Part shown: positions 27,396 through 36,998 of the stretch, one piece after another
How positions within the stretch are numbered: the stretch's first letter is position 1
Layout: each line of letters starts with the position of its first letter
Assembly (NCBI GenBank): GCA_900478215.1
Contig: LS483478.1
Coordinates: forward strand, 434,001 to 498,000
DNA length: 64,000 bases
Source: Salmonella enterica subsp. houtenae serovar Houten
GTDB taxonomy: Bacteria; Pseudomonadota; Gammaproteobacteria; Enterobacterales; Enterobacteriaceae
Reading direction: 5' to 3'
Translations under genes and position numbers: made by a program
The notes under the pieces: generated by a model
Told to the model about the DNA's origin: nothing
Seen by the model: the letters and a program-made list of their open reading frames with translations, nothing else
Database searches by the model: none

Positions 27396-27587
27396 GAACA
27401 TCTCCCGTTGTCTTATGTTTCCGTAGGGTGTTGGCTCCAGGCTCCATGCCCGCGCCTGATTATGCCACTATAACCGCTAATTCCGTAGAAGTGGAATCCC
27501 GACAGCATATCGCGTAGTGTAGAACGGCCTTTTTTTCGTCAGCCGTGAACGATGGCACATCGATTTTCAAGGAATAACAATAACATT

Positions 27588-28712
27588 ATGCAAAGCCTTT
27601 CCCCTACATCGCGTTATCTCCAGGCACTCAACGAAGGCACCCATCAGCCTGACGACGTACAGAAAGAGGCGGTCAATTGTCTGGAAACCCTTTATCAGGA
27701 GCTCACCGCGAAAAAATCGTCGGCTACGCCACCCGGCGGACTGATAGCGCGACTGGGGAAATTATTAGGCAAAAACGAACCGGACGCGCAAATACCGGTT
27801 CGCGGGCTGTACATGTGGGGGGGCGTGGGTCGCGGCAAAACCTGGCTTATGGATCTTTTCTACCACAGCCTGCCGGGCGAGCGAAAACTGCGCCTGCATT
27901 TTCATCGTTTTATGCTGCGCGTGCATGAAGAACTCACCGCGCTACAGGGACAGAGCGATCCGTTAGACATTATTGCCGACCAGTTTAAAACCGAGACGGA
28001 CGTACTGTGTTTCGATGAGTTTTTCGTCACCGATATTACCGACGCCATGCTGCTGGGCGGTTTAATGAAAGCGCTGTTTGCACGCGGCATTACGCTGGTA
28101 GCGACCTCCAATATCCCGCCGGATGAACTCTACCGCAACGGTTTGCAACGCGCCCGCTTCCTGCCGGCTATCGATGCCATTAAACAGCACTGCGACATTA
28201 TGAATGTGGACGCCGGCGTCGATTACCGGCTGCGTACGCTGACGCAGGCCCATTTATGGCTAACGCCGCTTAATGATGAAACCCGGCGGCAAATGGATAA
28301 ACTGTGGCTGGCGTTAGCGGGGGCCGCGCGAGAACACGCGCCGACGCTGGAAATCAATCATCGTCCTTTATCCACCCTGGGCGTTGAAAACCAAACGTTA
28401 GCGGTCTCTTTCGCTACGTTGTGCGTCGAGGCCCGCAGCCAGCATGATTACATTGCGCTCTCAAGGCTATTTCACACGGTTCTGTTGTTTGACGTGCCGG
28501 CCATGACGCCGCTGATGGAGAGCGAAGCGCGCCGCTTTATTGCGCTAGTGGATGAGTTTTACGAGCGCCACGTTAAGCTGGTGGTCAGCGCCGCCGCGCC
28601 GTTATATGAGATTTATCAGGGGGAGCGGCTCAAGTTTGAATTTCAGCGCTGTCTGTCGCGCCTGCAAGAGATGCAGAGTGCGGAGTACCTCAAGCGGGAG
28701 CATATGCCGTAA
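27588..28712 (+). CDS. zapE: Division ATPase ZapE (YhcM)
   Basis: 374 residues from ATG at 27588 (MQSLSPTSRYLQAL); an in-frame ATG at 27552 would add 12 residues not seen in E. coli. AFG1-like P-loop ATPase: Walker A GGVGRGKT at residues 78-85, Walker B LCFDEFF. ZapE associates with the Z-ring during constriction and under anaerobic growth. The C terminus ends REHMP, slightly different from E. coli. Confidence 0.95.
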   Translation: MQSLSPTSRYLQALNEGTHQPDDVQKEAVNCLETLYQELTAKKSSATPPGGLIARLGKLLGKNEPDAQIPVRGLYMWGGVGRGKTWLMDLFYHSLPGERKLRLHFHRFMLRVHEELTALQGQSDPLDIIADQFKTETDVLCFDEFFVTDITDAMLLGGLMKALFARGITLVATSNIPPDELYRNGLQRARFLPAIDAIKQHCDIMNVDAGVDYRLRTLTQAHLWLTPLNDETRRQMDKLWLALAGAAREHAPTLEINHRPLSTLGVENQTLAVSFATLCVEARSQHDYIALSRLFHTVLLFDVPAMTPLMESEARRFIALVDEFYERHVKLVVSAAAPLYEIYQGERLKFEFQRCLSRLQEMQSAEYLKREHMP

Positions 28713-29013
28713 GCCGGACAAGCGCAGCGCCCCGGCATTGTGCGGTACCATATCTACGCAACTTCCCCGACCGATGGTGAACCGGGTCTGAACAAAATCC
28801 GCGGCCAATCACAAAAAGGGGTCGATCTTTGACCTGGACTTCTCTATAATCCTGCGACCCCACGTTACAAGAGAGTTTTTTCCCAAACTTTCTCTGTGCC
28901 GGCCAAACATATCCGAGGGGGTAGGTTTACCGGACTTTGTCGTGTGAACCTCAACTATTTAAAACGTTTGGGTGTTCACCAACGTGTAACTTATTTATTT
29001 GGGTAAGCTTTTA
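28713..29013 (+). promoter_or_regulatory. rplM promoter and leader mRNA region
   Basis: A consensus -10, TATAAT, lies at 28845-28850; the -35 is weak. It would give a leader of about 157 bases before rplM. In E. coli the rplM-rpsI leader is a target of autogenous repression by L13, and an enterobacterial L13 leader motif has been described, so the same is likely here. A degenerate REP-like stretch follows zapE near 28710-28740. Confidence 0.55.
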
Positions 29014-29442
29014 ATGAAAACTTTTACAGCTAAACCAGAAACCGTAAAACGCGACTGGTATGTTGTTGACGCGACCGGTAAAACTCTGGGCCGTCTGGCT
29101 ACTGAACTGGCTCGTCGCCTGCGCGGTAAGCACAAAGCGGAATACACTCCGCACGTAGATACGGGTGATTACATCATCGTTCTGAACGCTGACAAAGTTG
29201 CTGTAACCGGCAACAAGCGTACTGACAAAGTGTATTATCACCACACCGGCCACATCGGTGGTATCAAACAAGCGACCTTTGAAGAGATTATTGCCCGCCG
29301 TCCTGAGCGTGTGATTGAAATCGCGGTTAAAGGCATGCTGCCAAAAGGCCCGCTGGGTCGTGCTATGTTCCGTAAACTGAAAGTTTACGCGGGCAACGAG
29401 CACAACCATGCGGCACAGCAACCGCAAGTTCTTGACATCTAA
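29014..29442 (+). CDS. rplM: 50S ribosomal protein L13
   Basis: 142 residues from ATG at 29014 (MKTFTAKPETVKRDWY); an upstream in-frame ATG at 28999 is not conserved. L13 is an early assembly protein of the large subunit. It has the conserved GRLATELARRLRGK and KGMLPKGPLGR segments. It is first in the rplM-rpsI operon, with rpsI 15 bases downstream. Confidence 0.99.
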   Translation: MKTFTAKPETVKRDWYVVDATGKTLGRLATELARRLRGKHKAEYTPHVDTGDYIIVLNADKVAVTGNKRTDKVYYHHTGHIGGIKQATFEEIIARRPERVIEIAVKGMLPKGPLGRAMFRKLKVYAGNEHNHAAQQPQVLDI

Positions 29443-29457
29443 TCGGGATTATAGGCA

Positions 29458-29850
29458 ATGGCTGAAAATCAATACTACGGCACTGGTCGCCGCAAAAGTT
29501 CCGCAGCTCGCGTGTTCATCAAACCGGGCAACGGTAAAATCGTTATCAACCAACGTTCTCTGGAACAGTACTTCGGTCGTGAAACTGCCCGCATGGTAGT
29601 TCGTCAGCCGCTGGAACTGGTCGACATGGTTGAGAAACTGGATCTGTACATCACTGTTAAAGGTGGTGGTATCTCTGGTCAGGCTGGCGCGATCCGTCAC
29701 GGTATCACCCGCGCTCTGATGGAGTACGATGAGTCTCTGCGTGGCGAACTGCGTAAAGCTGGCTTCGTGACTCGTGACGCTCGTCAGGTTGAACGTAAGA
29801 AAGTCGGTCTGCGTAAAGCACGTCGTCGTCCGCAGTTCTCCAAACGTTAA
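29458..29850 (+). CDS. rpsI: 30S ribosomal protein S9
   Basis: 130 residues. S9 lies in the small-subunit head and its basic C-terminal tail (RRPQFSKR) reaches the P-site tRNA. It starts [20 protein letters not shown] as in E. coli. Co-transcribed with rplM and followed by a strong terminator. Confidence 0.99.
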
Positions 29851-30162
29851 TGGGTTTCTGCTTCGGCAGACAACTGTTAGCGAAAAACCCGCTTCGGCGG
29901 GTTTTTTTATGGACAATGCATTATCTGTCACGATGAAATGCGGATTGTTGTCTCTTTTTCCCCAATTCCAGAATCGACTCACCACAAAGGTCACAAAATC
30001 TGGTAAACTATCATCCAATTTTCTGCCCAAATAGCGGGGAATGTACATTTTTTGTCTCGTTTTTGAGCAATGATGACTTTTTTCGCCCTGGGTGACATAA
30101 CATCTGGCTGGTCACATTGTGGCTGGTAGCAGTAAAAATTCTGAATATACCTGGAGGTTTTC
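29851..30162. other. rpsI-sspA intergenic region
   Basis: 312 bases with the rpsI terminator (29886-29907) and then the presumed sspA promoter and leader. No gene or small ORF with a good ribosome binding site was seen. Confidence 0.5.
29886..29907 (+). terminator. rplM-rpsI terminator
   Basis: ACCCGC-TTCG-GCGGGT stem with a stable UUCG tetraloop, an A-run before it and a seven-T run after it. Confidence 0.93.
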
Positions 30163-30801
30163 ATGGCTGTCGCTGCCAACAAACGTTCGGTAATGACGCT
30201 GTTTTCTGGTCCTACTGACATCTATAGCCATCAGGTCCGCATTGTGCTGGCTGAAAAGGGTGTTAGTTTTGAGATCGAACACGTGGAAAAGGACAATCCA
30301 CCTCAGGATCTGATTGACCTCAACCCGAATCAAAGCGTTCCGACACTGGTGGATCGTGAGCTGACCCTGTGGGAATCTCGCATCATTATGGAATATCTGG
30401 ATGAGCGTTTCCCTCATCCGCCGCTGATGCCGGTTTATCCGGTCGCTCGCGGTGAAAGCCGTCTGTACATGCACCGTATTGAAAAAGACTGGTATACGCT
30501 GATGAACGTCATCGTAAACGGGTCTGCTTCTGAGGCCGACTCTGCGCGTAAACAACTGCGTGAGGAGCTGCTGGCGATTGCGCCGGTATTTGGTCAGAAA
30601 CCGTATTTCCTGAGCGACGAATTCAGCCTGGTTGATTGCTACCTGGCGCCTCTGCTGTGGCGTTTACCGCAGTTGGGTATCGAATTCAGCGGCGCAGGGG
30701 CGAAAGAGCTGAAAGGCTATATGACCCGCGTCTTTGAACGTGATTCTTTCCTGGCTTCTTTAACCGAAGCTGAACGTGAAATGCGCCTCGGCCGGGGTTA
30801 A
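30163..30801 (+). CDS. sspA: Stringent starvation protein A
   Basis: 212 residues. Glutathione S-transferase fold without expected transferase activity: thioredoxin-like N-terminal half (LFSGPTDIYSHQVRIVLAEKG) and helical C-terminal half. It binds RNA polymerase and lowers H-NS levels in stationary phase, helping acid tolerance and virulence gene expression. RBS GGAGG precedes the ATG. It is first in sspAB, with sspB five bases downstream. Confidence 0.97.
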   Translation: MAVAANKRSVMTLFSGPTDIYSHQVRIVLAEKGVSFEIEHVEKDNPPQDLIDLNPNQSVPTLVDRELTLWESRIIMEYLDERFPHPPLMPVYPVARGESRLYMHRIEKDWYTLMNVIVNGSASEADSARKQLREELLAIAPVFGQKPYFLSDEFSLVDCYLAPLLWRLPQLGIEFSGAGAKELKGYMTRVFERDSFLASLTEAEREMRLGRG

Positions 30802-30806
30802 CCTGT

Positions 30807-31307
30807 ATGGATTTGTCACAGTTGACGCCGCGTCGTCCTTATCTGTTGCGCGCTTTCTACGAGTGGTTACTGGATAACCAGTTGACCCCGCATCTGGTGG
30901 TGGATGTGATGCTGCCTGGCGTGCATGTCCCTATGGAATATGCGCGCGATGGGCAAATCGTTCTCAATATTGCGCCGCGGGCGGTAGGTAATCTGGAGCT
31001 GTCTAATGATGAAGTGCGTTTTAATGCGCGCTTCGGCGGCGTTCCCCGTCAGGTTTCTGTGCCTTTGGCTGCGGTGCTGGCGATTTACGCCCGTGAAAAC
31101 GGCGCGGGTACCATGTTTGAGCCTGAAGCCGCCTATGATGAAGACGTTGTCAGCTTAAATGATGATGACAATACCGCAGGCGCGGAAAGCGAGACCGTGA
31201 TGTCCGTCATTGACGGCGATAAGCCCGACCACGATGACGACAGTAGTCCTGATGACGAGCCGCCGCCGCCGCGAGGCGGACGACCGGCGCTACGCGTAGT
31301 AAAATAA
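30807..31307 (+). CDS. sspB: ClpXP adaptor SspB
   Basis: 166 residues. The N-terminal domain (about 1-110) binds ssrA tags on stalled nascent proteins. It is followed by a flexible Asp/Pro-rich linker and the C-terminal ClpX-binding peptide ALRVVK. It delivers ssrA-tagged proteins and RseA to ClpXP, which connects functionally with degS in this window. It is followed by a terminator. Confidence 0.97.
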   Translation: MDLSQLTPRRPYLLRAFYEWLLDNQLTPHLVVDVMLPGVHVPMEYARDGQIVLNIAPRAVGNLELSNDEVRFNARFGGVPRQVSVPLAAVLAIYARENGAGTMFEPEAAYDEDVVSLNDDDNTAGAESETVMSVIDGDKPDHDDDSSPDDEPPPPRGGRPALRVVK

Positions 31308-31308
31308 T

Positions 31309-31337
31309 CAACAGGCCCTGAAGGGCCTGTTTTGTTT
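31309..31337 (+). terminator. sspAB terminator
   Basis: ACAGGCCC-TGAA-GGGCCTGT, a perfect 8-bp stem, followed by TTTGTTT. Confidence 0.85.
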
Positions 31338-31415
31338 GGTCTCCTCGCGGGTTCACCCTGCTTTTAAAGCTGTGTTACGATAAGCTTGCTATTATTTGCC
31401 ACCGACCACTCATGA

Positions 31416-32207
31416 ATGGACGTTATGAACGCATTTGATTCGCAAGCAGAAGATTCTCCGACATCCCTCGGGCGTAGTTTGCGCCGCCGTCCGCTGGCGC
31501 GTAAAAAACTGTCTGAAATGGTTGAGGAGGAGCTGGAGCAGATGATCCGCCGTCATGAGTTTGGCGAGGGAGAACAGCTACCGTCTGAACGTGAATTAAT
31601 GGCCTTCTTCAATGTGGGACGTCCCTCTGTTCGTGAAGCGTTAGCTGCGCTGAAGCGTAAAGGTCTGGTGCAAATCAATAACGGCGAACGCGCCCGCGTT
31701 TCGCGCCCCTCTGCTGATACCATCATCAGTGAACTGTCGGGTATGGCGAAAGATTTTCTTACTCATCCTGGCGGCATCGCTCACTTTGAACAGCTACGGC
31801 TTTTCTTTGAATCCAGCCTGGTACGCTATGCGGCGGAACATGCCACCGACGAGCAGATCGCGTTGTTAACGAAAGCGCTGGAAATTAATAGCCAGTCGCT
31901 GGATGACAACGCGCTGTTTATTCGTTCGGATGTCGAGTTTCACCGGGTGCTGGCTGAAATTCCCGGCAACCCGATCTTTATGGCTATTCATGTTGCTCTG
32001 CTGGATTGGCTAATCGCCGCTCGCCCAAGCGTTCCCGATCGTGAGCTGCATGAACATAATAACGTTAGTTATCAACAGCATATTGTGATTGTTGATGCCA
32101 TTCGCCAGCGAGATCCCGATAAAGCGGATCGCGCTCTGCAAACCCACCTCAATAGCGTTTCCGCTACCTGGCACGCGTTCGGTAAAAAAAGTCAAAAAAT
32201 GCGGTAG
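31416..32207 (+). CDS. nanR: Sialic acid-responsive repressor NanR
   Basis: 263 residues, as in E. coli. GntR/FadR family: winged helix about residues 30-95 (LPSERELMAFFNVGRPSVREAL), then an FCD effector domain that binds N-acetylneuraminate. It represses nanATEK-yhcH by binding tandem GGTATA repeats, which are found just downstream before nanA. It is transcribed in the same direction as the nan operon but from its own promoter. Confidence 0.96.
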   Translation: MDVMNAFDSQAEDSPTSLGRSLRRRPLARKKLSEMVEEELEQMIRRHEFGEGEQLPSERELMAFFNVGRPSVREALAALKRKGLVQINNGERARVSRPSADTIISELSGMAKDFLTHPGGIAHFEQLRLFFESSLVRYAAEHATDEQIALLTKALEINSQSLDDNALFIRSDVEFHRVLAEIPGNPIFMAIHVALLDWLIAARPSVPDRELHEHNNVSYQQHIVIVDAIRQRDPDKADRALQTHLNSVSATWHAFGKKSQKMR

Positions 32208-32285
32208 CGATCGCGCCTCCGATCTCTGTTTAGTGAAGCAGATCGCACTATAAGCGTTCTGTATTATTTGCTGCTTATTTGATCT

Positions 32286-32308
32286 GGTATAACAGGTATA
32301 AAGGTAGG
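32286..32308. promoter_or_regulatory. NanR operator
   Basis: GGTATA at 32286-32291 and 32295-32300 are followed by GGTAGG at 32303-32308. This is the NanR repeat array upstream of nanA, but the third repeat deviates from GGTATA at its last two bases. It lies 34 bases before the nanA start. Confidence 0.8.
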
Positions 32309-32341
32309 TCGTTAATATATTCATCATCCGTAGAGGTAGGT

Positions 32342-33235
32342 ATGGCAAAAGCATTGCAAGGCGTAATGGCGGCGTTGTTGACTCCATTTGATCATCAGCA
32401 GCAACTGGATAGTGAAAGCCTGCGCCGTCTGGTGCGTTTTAACATCGGGCAGGGTATCGACGGGCTGTACGTTGGCGGTTCCACCGGGGAAGCATTCGTA
32501 CAGAGCCTTGCAGAAAGAGAGCAGGTACTGGAGATTGTCGCCGAAGAGGCGAAGGGAAAAATCACGTTGATCGCCCATGTCGGGACGGTAAGCACCGCAG
32601 AAAGCCAGCAACTTGCCAGCGCTGCAAAGCGTTACGGTTTTGATGCGGTCTCTGCGGTGACGCCTTTTTATTACCCTTTCAGCTTTGAAGAGCACTGTGA
32701 CCATTATCGGGCAATCATTGATTCCGCAGATGGATTGCCGATGGTGGTATACAACATTCCGGCGTTAAGCGGCGTAAAACTTACCCTGGATCAGATCAAT
32801 ACGCTGGTGACATTACCGGGCGTGAGCGCGCTGAAGCAAACCTCCGGCGATCTCTTCCAGATGGAGCAGATCCGCCGCGCGCATCCGGATCTGGTGCTGT
32901 ACAACGGTTATGACGAAATCTTCGCTTCCGGCCTGCTGGCGGGCGCGGACGGCGGTATCGGCAGCACATACAACATTATGGGCTGGCGCTATCAGGGGAT
33001 TGTGCAGGCGTTACGTGAGGGCGATGTGGCGAAAGCGCAGCGCCTGCAAACCGAGTGCAATAAGGTTATTGATTTACTGATTGAAACCGGCGTATTCCGC
33101 GGTCTGAAAACAGTCCTGCATTATATGGACGTGGTATCGGTGCCGCTGTGTCGTAAACCGTTTGCGCCTGTTGATGAAAAATATCTGCCGGCGCTCAAGG
33201 CGCTGGCTCAACAACTGCTGGAAGAAAAGGCGTAA
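32342..33235 (+). CDS. nanA: N-acetylneuraminate lyase
   Basis: 297 residues from ATG at 32342 (MAKALQGVMAALLTPF). Cleaves N-acetylneuraminate to N-acetylmannosamine and pyruvate. TIM-barrel class I aldolase with Schiff-base lysine K165 (ALKQTSG), Y137 (YNIPA) and the GSTGE loop. An upstream in-frame ATG at 32279 overlaps the operator and is not used. First gene of the nan catabolic operon. Confidence 0.98.
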   Translation: MAKALQGVMAALLTPFDHQQQLDSESLRRLVRFNIGQGIDGLYVGGSTGEAFVQSLAEREQVLEIVAEEAKGKITLIAHVGTVSTAESQQLASAAKRYGFDAVSAVTPFYYPFSFEEHCDHYRAIIDSADGLPMVVYNIPALSGVKLTLDQINTLVTLPGVSALKQTSGDLFQMEQIRRAHPDLVLYNGYDEIFASGLLAGADGGIGSTYNIMGWRYQGIVQALREGDVAKAQRLQTECNKVIDLLIETGVFRGLKTVLHYMDVVSVPLCRKPFAPVDEKYLPALKALAQQLLEEKA

Positions 33236-33245
33236 CAGCATAATA

Positions 33246-33320
33246 CCGGGGGCGCTACGCTTGCCCGGCCTACAACAGTACGAACGGTAGGCCGGATAAG
33301 GCGGAGCCGCCATCCGGCAC
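33246..33320. repeat. REP/BIME element between nanA and nanT
   Basis: Two REP units in opposite orientation: CTACGCTTGCCCGGCCTAC near 33254 and GTAGGCCGGATAAGGCG at 33287 with CCGCCATCCGGCA. It may stabilise the nanA part of the mRNA. Confidence 0.85.
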
Positions 33321-33350
33321 AACGACAACAAAAATCGTCGGGAGAGTAAA

Positions 33351-34841
33351 ATGAGTACTTCTGCCCAGAACATCCCGTGGTATCGCCATCTCAACCGGGC
33401 GCAATGGCGGGCATTTTCCGCCGCCTGGTTGGGGTATCTGCTTGATGGTTTTGATTTTGTGTTGATTGCGCTTGTACTGACTGAGGTACAAAGCGAATTT
33501 GGGCTGACGACGGTACAGGCGGCAAGCCTGATTTCGGCAGCTTTTATCTCTCGCTGGTTCGGCGGGTTATTGCTGGGCGCGATGGGCGATCGCTATGGGC
33601 GTCGTCTGGCGATGGTCAGCAGCATCATTCTGTTTTCAGTGGGGACTCTGGCCTGCGGGTTTGCGCCCGGTTACACCACCATGTTCATCGCCCGACTGGT
33701 GATTGGTATGGGCATGGCGGGCGAATACGGCTCCAGCGCGACCTATGTGATTGAAAGCTGGCCAAAACATTTACGCAATAAAGCCAGCGGTTTTCTGATT
33801 TCCGGCTTCTCCGTCGGCGCGGTCGTTGCCGCGCAGGTGTACAGCCTGGTGGTGCCTGTCTGGGGCTGGCGCGCGCTGTTTTTCATTGGCATCTTGCCAA
33901 TTATCTTCGCCCTTTGGCTGCGGAAAAACATTCCGGAAGCGGAAGACTGGAAAGAGAAACACGCGGGTAAAGCGCCGGTGCGCACGATGGTCGACATTCT
34001 TTATCGGGGCGAACATCGCATCATCAATATGTTAATGACCTTCGCCGCCGCTGCTGCGCTGTGGTTCTGTTTTGCCGGTAATCTACAAAACGCTGCGATT
34101 GTGGCGGTGCTGGGACTACTATGCGCATTCATCTTCATTAGCTTTATGGTACAGAGCAGTGGTAAACGCTGGCCCACCGGTATTATGCTGATGGTGGTGG
34201 TGCTGTTTGCTTTCCTCTATTCCTGGCCGATCCAGGCGCTGCTGCCAACATACCTGAAAACCGAGCTAGCCTACGATCCGCATACAGTGGCTAATGTCCT
34301 GTTCTTTAGCGGATTCGGCGCGGCGGTTGGTTGTTGCGTGGGCGGTTTTCTTGGCGACTGGCTGGGAACGCGTAAAGCGTATGTCTGTAGCCTGCTGGCC
34401 TCGCAAATACTCATTATTCCGGTCTTTGCGATTGGCGGTACAAACGTCTGGATTCTGGGTCTACTACTGTTTTTCCAGCAAATGTTGGGGCAGGGGATTG
34501 CCGGGATTCTGCCGAAACTGATCGGCGGTTACTTCGATACCGATCAGCGCGCGGCGGGGTTGGGCTTTACGTATAACGTCGGCGCGCTCGGCGGCGCGCT
34601 GGCGCCGATCCTCGGAGCGCTGATTGCTCAACGTCTGGATCTGGGGACTGCGCTGGCATCGCTCTCCTTCAGCCTGACGTTTGTCGTGATCCTGCTGATT
34701 GGTCTCGATATGCCGTCACGCGTACAGCGTTGGTTACGTCCGGAAGCGTTACGCACGCACGATGCAATCGACGACAAACCGTTTAGCGGAGCCATACCGT
34801 TTGGCAGTAGTAAAGATGCCTTTGTAAAAACGAAAAGTTGA
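33351..34841 (+). CDS. nanT: Sialic acid:proton symporter NanT
   Basis: 496 residues, as in E. coli. Major facilitator with about 14 membrane helices, including the MFS loop GDRYGRRLAM between helices 2 and 3. It imports N-acetylneuraminate with protons across the inner membrane. It lies after the REP unit and 46 bases before nanE. Confidence 0.97.
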   Translation: MSTSAQNIPWYRHLNRAQWRAFSAAWLGYLLDGFDFVLIALVLTEVQSEFGLTTVQAASLISAAFISRWFGGLLLGAMGDRYGRRLAMVSSIILFSVGTLACGFAPGYTTMFIARLVIGMGMAGEYGSSATYVIESWPKHLRNKASGFLISGFSVGAVVAAQVYSLVVPVWGWRALFFIGILPIIFALWLRKNIPEAEDWKEKHAGKAPVRTMVDILYRGEHRIINMLMTFAAAAALWFCFAGNLQNAAIVAVLGLLCAFIFISFMVQSSGKRWPTGIMLMVVVLFAFLYSWPIQALLPTYLKTELAYDPHTVANVLFFSGFGAAVGCCVGGFLGDWLGTRKAYVCSLLASQILIIPVFAIGGTNVWILGLLLFFQQMLGQGIAGILPKLIGGYFDTDQRAAGLGFTYNVGALGGALAPILGALIAQRLDLGTALASLSFSLTFVVILLIGLDMPSRVQRWLRPEALRTHDAIDDKPFSGAIPFGSSKDAFVKTKS

Positions 34842-34887
34842 TCCGTTTGCCCGGTTTTAAACCGGGCAATATTTGTAAGGGAGTAGT

Positions 34888-35577
34888 ATGTCGTTACTTG
34901 AACAACTGGATAAAACTATTGCCGCTTCTGGCGGCCTGATTGTCTCCTGCCAGCCCGTTCCGGGTAGCCCGCTGGATAAGCCGGAGATTGTAGCGGCGAT
35001 GGCGTTGGCGGCGGAACAGGCGGGCGCGGTTGCGGTACGTATCGAAGGCATAGACAACCTGCGTATGGCCCGCTCGTTCGTTTCGGTACCGATTATTGGG
35101 ATTATCAAACGCGATCTGGACGATTCTCCGGTGCGCATTACCCCTTTTCTCGATGATGTAGATGCGCTGGCGCAGGCTGGCGCAGCTATTATCGCCGTTG
35201 ATGGAACTGCCCGACAACGACCAGTCGCCGTTGCGTCGTTACTGGCGCGTATTCATTACCACCATTTACTGGCGATGGCCGACTGCTCATCCGTGGATGA
35301 TGGTCTTGCCTGCCAACGACTAGGCGCGGACATCATTGGCACGACGATGTCCGGCTACACCACTCCCGATACGCCGGAGGAACCCGATCTCCCCTTAGTC
35401 AAAGCATTGCATGACGCCGGATGCCGGGTGATAGCCGAAGGACGGTATAACTCGCCAGAACTGGCGGCGAAGGCGATCCGCTATGGCGCATGGGCGGTGA
35501 CGGTGGGTTCCGCCATCACTCGTCTGGAACATATCTGTGGATGGTATAACGACGCCTTAAAAAAGGCGGCGCCATGA
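34888..35577 (+). CDS. nanE: N-acetylmannosamine-6-phosphate 2-epimerase
   Basis: 229 residues, TIM barrel of the NanE family. Converts ManNAc-6-P to GlcNAc-6-P, the third catalytic step after nanA and nanK. Conserved PIIGIIKRDL and VIAEGRYNSPE segments are seen. Its stop overlaps the nanK start by four bases. Confidence 0.97.
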   Translation: MSLLEQLDKTIAASGGLIVSCQPVPGSPLDKPEIVAAMALAAEQAGAVAVRIEGIDNLRMARSFVSVPIIGIIKRDLDDSPVRITPFLDDVDALAQAGAAIIAVDGTARQRPVAVASLLARIHYHHLLAMADCSSVDDGLACQRLGADIIGTTMSGYTTPDTPEEPDLPLVKALHDAGCRVIAEGRYNSPELAAKAIRYGAWAVTVGSAITRLEHICGWYNDALKKAAP

Positions 35578-36449
35578 CTACGTTAGCCATTGATATTGGC
35601 GGTACTAAACTTGCCGCCGCGCTCATCGACGAAAATTTGCGTATGAGTCAGCGTTGCGAGCTGCCGACTCCCGGCAGTAAAACGCCGGATGCGCTACGTG
35701 AAACATTAAAGGCGCTGGTTGAACCGTTACGGACAGAGGCGCGTCAGGTAGCGATAGCCTCTACCGGGATCATTCAGGAAGGGAGTCTGTTGGCGCTAAA
35801 CCCCCATAATCTGGGCGGCTTGCTACACTTTCCGTTAGTGCAGACACTGGAAACGATCACTGGTCTGCCGACACTGGCGGTGAACGATGCACAGGCGGCG
35901 GCCTGGGCGGAGTATCACGCGCTCCCTGATGATACCCGCGATATGGTGTTTATCACTGTTTCAACAGGGGTTGGCGGCGGCGTTGTTTGCGACGGCAAGC
36001 TCCTTACCGGGAAAGGCGGTCTGGCCGGGCATCTTGGACATACCCTTGCGGACCCACACGGGCCTGTGTGCGGCTGTGGACGCGTTGGCTGCGTAGAGGC
36101 CATTGCATCCGGACGGGGACTTGCCGCGGCAGCACGGGACGATCTGGCGGGATGCGACGCCAAAACCCTCTTTATTCGCGCTCGCGAAGGCCATCAGCAG
36201 GCGCAGCATCTGGTGAGCCAATCCGCGCAGGTAGTGGCGCGGCTGGTCGCCGATGTGAAAGCGACTACCGACTGCCAGCGAGTGGTCATTGGCGGCAGCG
36301 TAGGGTTGGCTGAGGGATACCTGGAGCAGGTTCGTGCGTTTTTGATGCAAGAGCCTGCGCCTTATCACGTGGCGCTGAGCGCCGCTCGCTATCGGCATGA
36401 CGCAGGATTATTGGGCGCTGCTCTGTTAGCTCAAGGAGACACATTATGA
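35574..36449 (+). CDS. nanK: N-acetylmannosamine kinase
   Basis: 291 residues. ROK-family sugar kinase: phosphate loop DIGGTKLAAAL at the N terminus and the zinc motif CGCGRVGCVEAIASG. Phosphorylates ManNAc with ATP. Start overlaps nanE by four bases, end overlaps nanQ by four bases. Confidence 0.97.
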   Translation: MTTLAIDIGGTKLAAALIDENLRMSQRCELPTPGSKTPDALRETLKALVEPLRTEARQVAIASTGIIQEGSLLALNPHNLGGLLHFPLVQTLETITGLPTLAVNDAQAAAWAEYHALPDDTRDMVFITVSTGVGGGVVCDGKLLTGKGGLAGHLGHTLADPHGPVCGCGRVGCVEAIASGRGLAAAARDDLAGCDAKTLFIRAREGHQQAQHLVSQSAQVVARLVADVKATTDCQRVVIGGSVGLAEGYLEQVRAFLMQEPAPYHVALSAARYRHDAGLLGAALLAQGDTL

Positions 36450-36913
36450 TGATGGGTGAAGTACGGTCGTTACCTTCTTGCGGGTTGCATCCGCGACTGC
36501 TGGATGCATTGACCCTCGCGCTGGCGGCAAGGCCGCAGGAGAAAGCGCCGGGGCGCTATGAACTGCAGGGCGACAATATCTTTATGAATGTGATGCAGTT
36601 AACAACGCAAATGCCTGCAGAAAAGAAAGCGGAATTGCATGAGCAATACATTGATATTCAGCTACTGCTGACCGGCGCCGAGCGTATTGTGTTCGGAATG
36701 CACGGCGCCGCTCGCCAGTGCGAAGAGATGCACGTTGAAGAGGATTACCAGCTTTGTAGTAAAATCGCCGACGAGCAGGCTATTACGCTGCAGGCGGGGA
36801 TGTTTGCCGTGTTTATGCCGGGAGAACCGCATAAACCGGGATGTGCGGTTGGTGAGCCGAGTGACATCAAGAAAGTCGTCGTGAAGGTACGTGCCGGTCT
36901 GCTGGCGGCCTAA
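36446..36913 (+). CDS. nanQ: N-acetylneuraminate anomerase NanQ (YhcH)
   Basis: 155 residues, YhcH/DUF386 cupin-like fold with conserved HEQYIDIQ and PGEPHKPG motifs that hold the metal and sugar ligands. It speeds the opening and anomerisation of sialic acid so that NanA can act. Starts with three ATG codons in a row (MMMGEV), as in E. coli; the first is used here. Last gene of the nan operon. Confidence 0.94.
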   Translation: MMMGEVRSLPSCGLHPRLLDALTLALAARPQEKAPGRYELQGDNIFMNVMQLTTQMPAEKKAELHEQYIDIQLLLTGAERIVFGMHGAARQCEEMHVEEDYQLCSKIADEQAITLQAGMFAVFMPGEPHKPGCAVGEPSDIKKVVVKVRAGLLAA

Positions 36914-36955
36914 AATCGGCAGTGGGCAGTTCATGCGGGGCGGTATGGTGAATGT

Positions 36956-36984
36956 GTCGGATAGCGTGGATGTCGTTATCCGAC
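36956..36984. terminator. Hairpin between nanQ and codA
   Basis: GTCGGATAGCG and CGTTATCCGAC form an 11-bp stem with one G-T pair, between the convergent nanQ and codA genes. There is no T-run, so intrinsic termination is inferred from position. Confidence 0.55.
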
Positions 36985-36998
36985 AGGAGGACGTCCGG

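Noticed and set aside
7491..33320. CRISPR-like interpretation of the repeated palindromes
   Set aside because: The repeats are scattered REP units with the usual GCCGGAT/ATCCGGC core, with no regular spacers and no cas genes.
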